Shown here: one piece after another, positions 59,073-64,000 of the stretch
Position numbering within the stretch: position 1 is the stretch's first letter
Layout: the number at the start of each line of letters is the position of its first letter
Source of the DNA: Euonymus europaeus
Taxonomy: Eukaryota; Streptophyta; Magnoliopsida; Celastrales; Celastraceae
DNA: 64,000 nucleotides
Direction of reading: 5' to 3'
Assembly: GCA_963580455.1 (NCBI GenBank)
Contig: OY756967.1
Location: 19,328,022-19,392,021, forward strand
The notes under the pieces: model-generated
The model's database searches: none
Told to the model about the DNA's origin: nothing
The model's input: only the letters and a program-made list of their open reading frames with translations
Translations under genes and position numbers: made by a program

Positions 59073-60887
59073 CTACCCTTGCCCCAGCTCCACTAGGTCT
59101 GGTACATATCCATATGATCTCAATAATATTGTCAGTCCTGTCAAGGCTCCATAGAGTACATCACTATCGCAGTGCCTTTCATCAAATGAATAAAACTCAA
59201 CTACACTGTCATTAACCTCGATTAAGCTACAACCTGGTAGCTTTTTGAAGCCAGTGTCTCTCATTGCAAGTTTTAATCGAGCTACATCTTTCCATCTTCC
59301 CAGATCTCCATATACATTTGAAAGCACAACATAGTTTGCAGGGTTCATTGGTTCAAATCTACTAAGCTTTTCAAGTGCCAGTTCAGCCAACTGAACGTTT
59401 TTGTAAACCCGAGATGCCCCAAGTAAGGTAGCCCATATAACAGCGTCAGAAGCAATTGGCATCTTCCTCACAAAATCCAAAGCCTGGTCTAGATGCCCGG
59501 CCCGGGACAGCAGATCAACCATACAACCATAATGCTCAATCTCAGGAGTAATCAAATAATCATCAATCATCGATTGAAAATACACAAAGCCAGCTTCAAC
59601 ATAACCCATATGAGTACAAGCACACAAGATGCCTAAGAAGGTGATCGCATCTGGCTTTTCCCCGACATTTTTCATTTGCTGAAACAGATTTAAGGCATCA
59701 TTTCCAAATCCATGCATTGCTAAGCCACGAATTATAGTATTCCAGCTAATTAAATCCTTTTTATTCATGCTCTTGAACATGTCAATTGCATGTTCTACAA
59801 CACCACATTTTGCATACATGTCCACCAATGCATTCCCAATGGACAGATTACCCCTGTATCCAATATTGTCTGCATAAACATGTATCCACTTTCCCAAATC
59901 AAGAGCTCCTAATCTTGCACATGCAGATATGACGGTCACTAGCGTGGCATCGTTAGGAACCACATCACCAGCAGTTAACATCCTTTTAAAAGAACTCAAT
60001 ACTTCAAAATACTGCTTACGACGAGCATACCCTCCAAGCAGTCCATTCCATGAAAAAACATTTCTTTCAGGAAAATCTTCAAACAGTCTCTCACATGCCT
60101 CGACATCTCCAACATTTGCATAACCATTCAACATGGTATTCCACAATATCACATCACGATTAGGCATCTTATCAAAAAGCTCTCTTGCAGCTACCATGTC
60201 CCCCACCCCAATATAAACTGAAATCATCGTATTCCACAATACAATATCACGCTCAGGCGCCAAGTCAAAAAGGCTCCGGGCAGAAACGACATCACCACAT
60301 GAGAAGAAACCATTTATCATTGCAGTCCAAACAACCACATTTCTATCAATCATACCCCTAAACACACTATAAGCCGCCCCAATCACTTTTCTAGCCGCAT
60401 ACATGTCAATTAATGTGGTACCCACAAAAGGGTTCGATTGAAACCCACTCTTGATAACATCACAATGCATTTGTTCACCTACTACCAAGGCATTGTCAAT
60501 CCCCATGCACGATTTCAAGATAATAGGGAAAGTAAAGCAATTCGAAACCCCATCGCTTCTCTTCAACTCTCTAAAAAGAAACACCACCTCTCTATGTGAA
60601 TTATTGTCTGCATATCCTTTAAACATGGCGTTCCATAGAAATACATTTGGATTCGGAATTGCATCGAACAGTTTGCGGGCATAGTCCATTCGCTTAAGCA
60701 ACGAACAGGCAGTAATGAGTTTTGGGGCGATAAAATCATTGCACCGAAATCCATGGGTGATAATTTGAGCTTGGACTTGGCAGATGTAATTGGTAGTCTT
60801 ACATGACGACTGTAAAAGCGATATGAATTTCTTTTCGAGCAGTATGTGAGGAGTGTTTCGGGTCAGAAGTTGAAGAATCTCGACCAT
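59073..60887 (-). CDS. Pentatricopeptide repeat protein, PLS class with E domain
   Basis: RNA-binding organellar protein of 604 residues with no intron, as usual for the family. PPR units of about 31-36 residues run through the protein, for example ARKLFDAIPNPNVFLWNAMF, SARSLFDLAPERDIVLWNTM, ARELFDKMPNRDVILWNTML, HAIDMFKSMNKKDLISWNTI and ALNLFQQMKNVGEKPDAITF. The typical PLS pattern (GKWIHVYADN, NALVDMYAKCGVVEHA, VDLLSRAGHLDQA) precedes the E and E+ motifs (WATLLGASRVYKN, YVVLSNVYGDLGRWKDV, LPGCSLIEVNDSVVEF). It ends at GELGQG-like residues without a DYW domain, so editing would need a partner deaminase. The start ATG 60887 gives MVEILQLLTRN. Probable mitochondrial or plastid C-to-U editing factor; the RNA target is unknown. 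Confidence 0.93.
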   Translation of the reverse strand: MVEILQLLTRNTPHILLEKKFISLLQSSCKTTNYICQVQAQIITHGFRCNDFIAPKLITACSLLKRMDYARKLFDAIPNPNVFLWNAMFKGYADNNSHREVVFLFRELKRSDGVSNCFTFPIILKSCMGIDNALVVGEQMHCDVIKSGFQSNPFVGTTLIDMYAARKVIGAAYSVFRGMIDRNVVVWTAMINGFFSCGDVVSARSLFDLAPERDIVLWNTMISVYIGVGDMVAARELFDKMPNRDVILWNTMLNGYANVGDVEACERLFEDFPERNVFSWNGLLGGYARRKQYFEVLSSFKRMLTAGDVVPNDATLVTVISACARLGALDLGKWIHVYADNIGYRGNLSIGNALVDMYAKCGVVEHAIDMFKSMNKKDLISWNTIIRGLAMHGFGNDALNLFQQMKNVGEKPDAITFLGILCACTHMGYVEAGFVYFQSMIDDYLITPEIEHYGCMVDLLSRAGHLDQALDFVRKMPIASDAVIWATLLGASRVYKNVQLAELALEKLSRFEPMNPANYVVLSNVYGDLGRWKDVARLKLAMRDTGFKKLPGCSLIEVNDSVVEFYSFDERHCDSDVLYGALTGLTILLRSYGYVPDLVELGQG

Positions 60888-63800
60888 ATAAAACAGAAAA
60901 AGTGGGACAGTACGAGTAATAGCCGGTTAACTGGGCAGTGTGAGTTTGAAACGAGTTGTGAAAAGCTATAAATTGTATTCGGTGATCCTTACCTGGGCCT
61001 AGAGGAAAAATTCATACGGGCAGGTTGCAATTGATGCCAAGGAGCCCTGGGAGTGCACAGTTATTCAGATCTCTCAACGATTGGACGCATGCCAAATCAG
61101 TAGGAGCTGTTACAATAACAAGATATGGTCGAGTAAAGGAGAAAAGCGGTGCGTACATGCAACTCAAATTGTATTAATTAGAGGGTCAAGATTTTTTAGG
61201 TTCAATAGGTACATCAAAGATTGAATCGCAGGTTCAATCTTTGATTTTTTAGGTTCAATAGGTACAAAATTTTTATGCTAAATTGAATAAGAGACAAAAT
61301 AGGCTCAAAGAACTTAACTATTCAAGAGGCTCAAAACACAAATATGTCCAACAGAACATACCGCTGTACATGGTCATCGGAGTTTACCGGATAAAAGGCG
61401 TGGTTTATCTTGCCCTTGGCTATTACGACTGGGTCGTTCGTATTGCTTTGCTTTGGCTGCCGCGTTGATAAACCTTCGTTCGTCTTGCCTTGTTTTAGCT
61501 GCCGTTTTGGGTCCGTTGAGATGAGAATATGTTTCATAGAGTATACTCTCTCGTAAAGCGTAAAAGCAAAGAGTGTCTGAGAGTATGGGTGAAGTATTTT
61601 GCTGTCATTTGTTCTTGAGTATCTAAATCTTATACTTGTGTAAATTATTTGTTTAAAGTTAGATTTGCTGCTTTCAATTTATACGTTGGCATTAAATTCC
61701 AATAGGGCATGAGATCCCTTTGGTTATTTGGTTTATTTTTGTGCTGAACAAATAGTTGGTTTAAGTTTTCATATCATCTGTCTTTTTACCAATTTGTTGA
61801 TATAATTGTTAAGATTATGCGCTTACATCTGCAAAACAAACACACTCTACATTATTTCATTTATCTTTGTATTCTTATATGGTAAAGAAAAGTATTTTAA
61901 TTTGACAAGGAATTGCCAACCTGATAGTCATAACATGACATATATGTATTTGTATCACCTGCTGTTGCTGGCAGTATGAGCTCGATTTGCTCTTGTTAAC
62001 TTACAATCATTAACAATGGTGTAGGTTAAGCACGTGGGCAAAAGGAGCTAAAGGGGATTAAGAATGGCCAAATCAGAAGATTTGAGTTTGCTTGAGTTAT
62101 CTTAACCTCAACAATGTCTAATTCCATTTCCATGTATCCAACTACGAAAATAATGCAACACCCCCGCCGCAAAGCACTGGCACAACTAGTGTGTGTGTGT
62201 ATAGTATTATAGTTATGTGTTTCAAAACCCTAGATTCTAACCGGCTAAACTATATGTATAGTTTATAGTTATATGTTTGATAACCCTAATTATACCCTAA
62301 ATGGCTAAACTCTCAATCATAAACTGAACAGCTTAAAAAGTGATAGTATCTACTACTCCTACTATGATAGAGTTATTCCCAGGCTTCTCCCAGCGAGTTG
62401 CTGCCTAATTGGATTTCTAGGGGAAACTTATGTGTTCTTGATTACTGCCTCTAATGGTAATCCAACGCAGAGAGTCACATGAGCTGACGTGAAATGCGAA
62501 GAAACACAGAAACTGCCCTCGATTTCGCCTCTGACCTCCGCTTGCCTTTGTCTCTGGTTTTGTTGTATCTACGGCTGATTAAGGTACGCCAACAAAGCCC
62601 CTAGGTGCATGAATCTGTTTAATCGGCTATTGTCCTTTGTTTCATCTCTCTCTCAAATTTTGAATTGCTTTTTCATGTTTGCGATCGTCTCTTTGGATTT
62701 TGAACCTCAAATTTGATCTCTGCTTTTCATCTATGGTGTGTTCATCTCAAACAACTGTAGTTGTGACAGAGCTGCTAAAATATTATGAAATCCATCTTCT
62801 TATCCTTGGTATTTGTATTATCTTTTTCCTACAGTATTTGATACCTATGGAGATTACACAGTTATCAAACTTGCAAGTAGGACAGCGTTATTTCAAGATT
62901 ACATGTTGGGAAAAATCCAAATATAGAGGACCAACTTACGAGAGTTTACTTCATTGTGGTTGATCAACAAGTAAGTTATGAAAGAGGATGCCCTGAACTC
63001 CTTTATGTTACCTTCAACTTTCTCTTTGTGAGTAAAAAGATTCAGCTAAACTTGCAAATACTTGACAGCCTACAGATTTACTTACTACAACATACTGCTC
63101 TCCATGAGATGTATCACCTGAAGTTAAAAGCTACCTTTCCCAAATTCAGTACTAATCCTATGGCCTGCCATTCTATTTTTAAAAGTTAAAAAACAAGATT
63201 ACACTTACTTAGCTTCATTGGATTTTTCACTGCCTTTACTTTTGGAGCAGATAGTTAGAAGGTACGGAATTTGCTTTGCTTATTGTTTGCACAATTTATT
63301 ATTATCAAGTTGGCCACCTCTTCTTTTTTTTTACACAATTATGGGTGTTTTATAGGAGCAATCTAACTGAGTAAATATTGCATGTTGTGTAGCATCATGG
63401 ATTTCCCTGCAAGTTTCAAAGGATCTCTTTAACCACTACAACAACAACACGAAAACAACTACTGTGGCGAGAATTATTTTTGCTATCGATTTCATTCATT
63501 TGTGAAGTGTGTCGTTGTTCTTACGATTCTTACTCTTTATCTTTCGATATGTTGTTGATGTATATTTGGTTAATTTTGAGTGTGATGTGATCTTTCCTGC
63601 TCCATCTGTTAATTTTTAGCCATTTCCCTTTTGTGCTTTCTCTTATCGGCTACTAACCATTCCTAGGATGTAGCATTTTTTTACAATTGAATCCTCACTA
63701 TAGCTACTGAACCTGTACCAATGCTGCCCCCTGTTTCCTCTGCTGCTCTTGAGGTCAACTCCTATATTCTCTCTTTTTCAATATTAAGAAATGTTATGAA

Positions 63801-64000
63801 TTATTATATCAGTCCCATTACCTATCCCTTTATTTGGGTTCTGAATTGCGATTTTCTTTCTTCATGTTTAATTTCTGCAACACTAACAAATTCTGTTCAA
63901 TTTTTTTGGCCATTTAATATCAAAGCCGGATGTGTAAGATATTTCAACCTGATGCGCTAAAAAACAAGCTAATGCTTCACCCATTGGCATTGGCATTTCC
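60888..64000. other. Region upstream of the PPR gene with no clear coding gene
   Basis: 61190-61266 is a 24-base direct repeat around a 13-base hairpin. 61536-61584 shares sequence with 46627-46677. 62460-62583 looks like a leader exon on the + strand (GC-richer, ending ATTAAG/GTACGC), perhaps of a gene whose coding part is beyond the window; a short exon-like segment at 62835-62876 (acceptor TTCCTACAG, MEITQLSNLQ) might follow. 63435-63470 (CACTACAACAACAACACG then GTGGCGAGAA) resembles a CACTA-type terminal repeat. None of this supports a firm gene call. Confidence 0.4.
61190..61266. repeat. Direct repeat enclosing a perfect hairpin
   Basis: The same 24 bases occur at 61190-61213 and 61243-61266 (core TTTTTTAGGTTCAATAGGT). 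Between and partly overlapping them, ATCAAAGATTGAA (61213-61225) pairs perfectly with TTCAATCTTTGAT (61233-61245) across a 7-base loop. Confidence 0.85.

Noticed and set aside
62679..63189. Coding exons near 62.7-63.2 kb
   Set aside because: Open frames are short, lack recognisable domains and have inconsistent splice phase; only a possible leader exon was kept as a remark.
1..64000. CRISPR array, operon or prophage-like system
   Set aside because: The window is plant nuclear DNA; its direct repeats are LTRs, MITEs and microsatellites.

Overview
This is a eudicot nuclear chromosome segment. Its genes have GT-AG introns, its intergenic DNA is AT-rich, and it carries plant-specific families (AP2/ERF, B-box/CCT, CLE, PLS-class PPR) together with plant transposons: Ty1/copia, TRIM, L1-type LINE, a tRNA-derived SINE, Stowaway/Tourist/hAT-type MITEs and probable Helitron ends. 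I cannot name the species.

Layout. 1-227: 3' end of an unidentified + strand gene. 5623-9549: three-exon GH31 alpha-xylosidase (XYL1 type). 12064-17839: an old copia relic holding a MITE in one LTR and a young copia element inserted into its RNase H region. 20271-21299: intronless CRF-type AP2/ERF factor (ERF118/119 clade). 24337-27181: seven-exon homocysteine S-methyltransferase (HMT1 type). 28647-30013: two-exon single-B-box CCT protein (BBX14-17 clade). 30950-34265: remains of two LINEs. 37182-37811: complete TRIM with target-site duplication. 39396-39662 (-): small CLE signalling-peptide gene with a GA-repeat promoter. 40-47 kb: AT-rich, MITE-dense, no convincing gene. 47752-48521 (-): spliced small gene of a plant-specific family of unknown function. 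49.3-54.6 kb: repeats. 54982-58065 (-): pseudogene exons of plastid ribosomal protein L15 and of a monoacylglycerol-lipase-like hydrolase. 59073-60887 (-): intronless PPR gene. 61-64 kb: no clear coding gene; possibly a 5' leader of a gene beyond the window.

The genes do not form a pathway. From memory of the Arabidopsis map, the order recalls two duplicated blocks: XYL1, ERF118, BBX14 and a small unknown gene (around At1g68490-At1g68560), and ERF119, HMT1, RPL15 (around At3g25890-At3g25920). The window looks like an ancestral block that kept members Arabidopsis split between paralogous segments. I see no operon-like, defence or otherwise new multi-gene system. The main points of interest are the nested retrotransposons with unusual LTR ends, the intact TRIM, the CLE gene with an atypical peptide, the two-gene pseudogene cluster, and a hAT-like MITE carrying a tRNA-like promoter.
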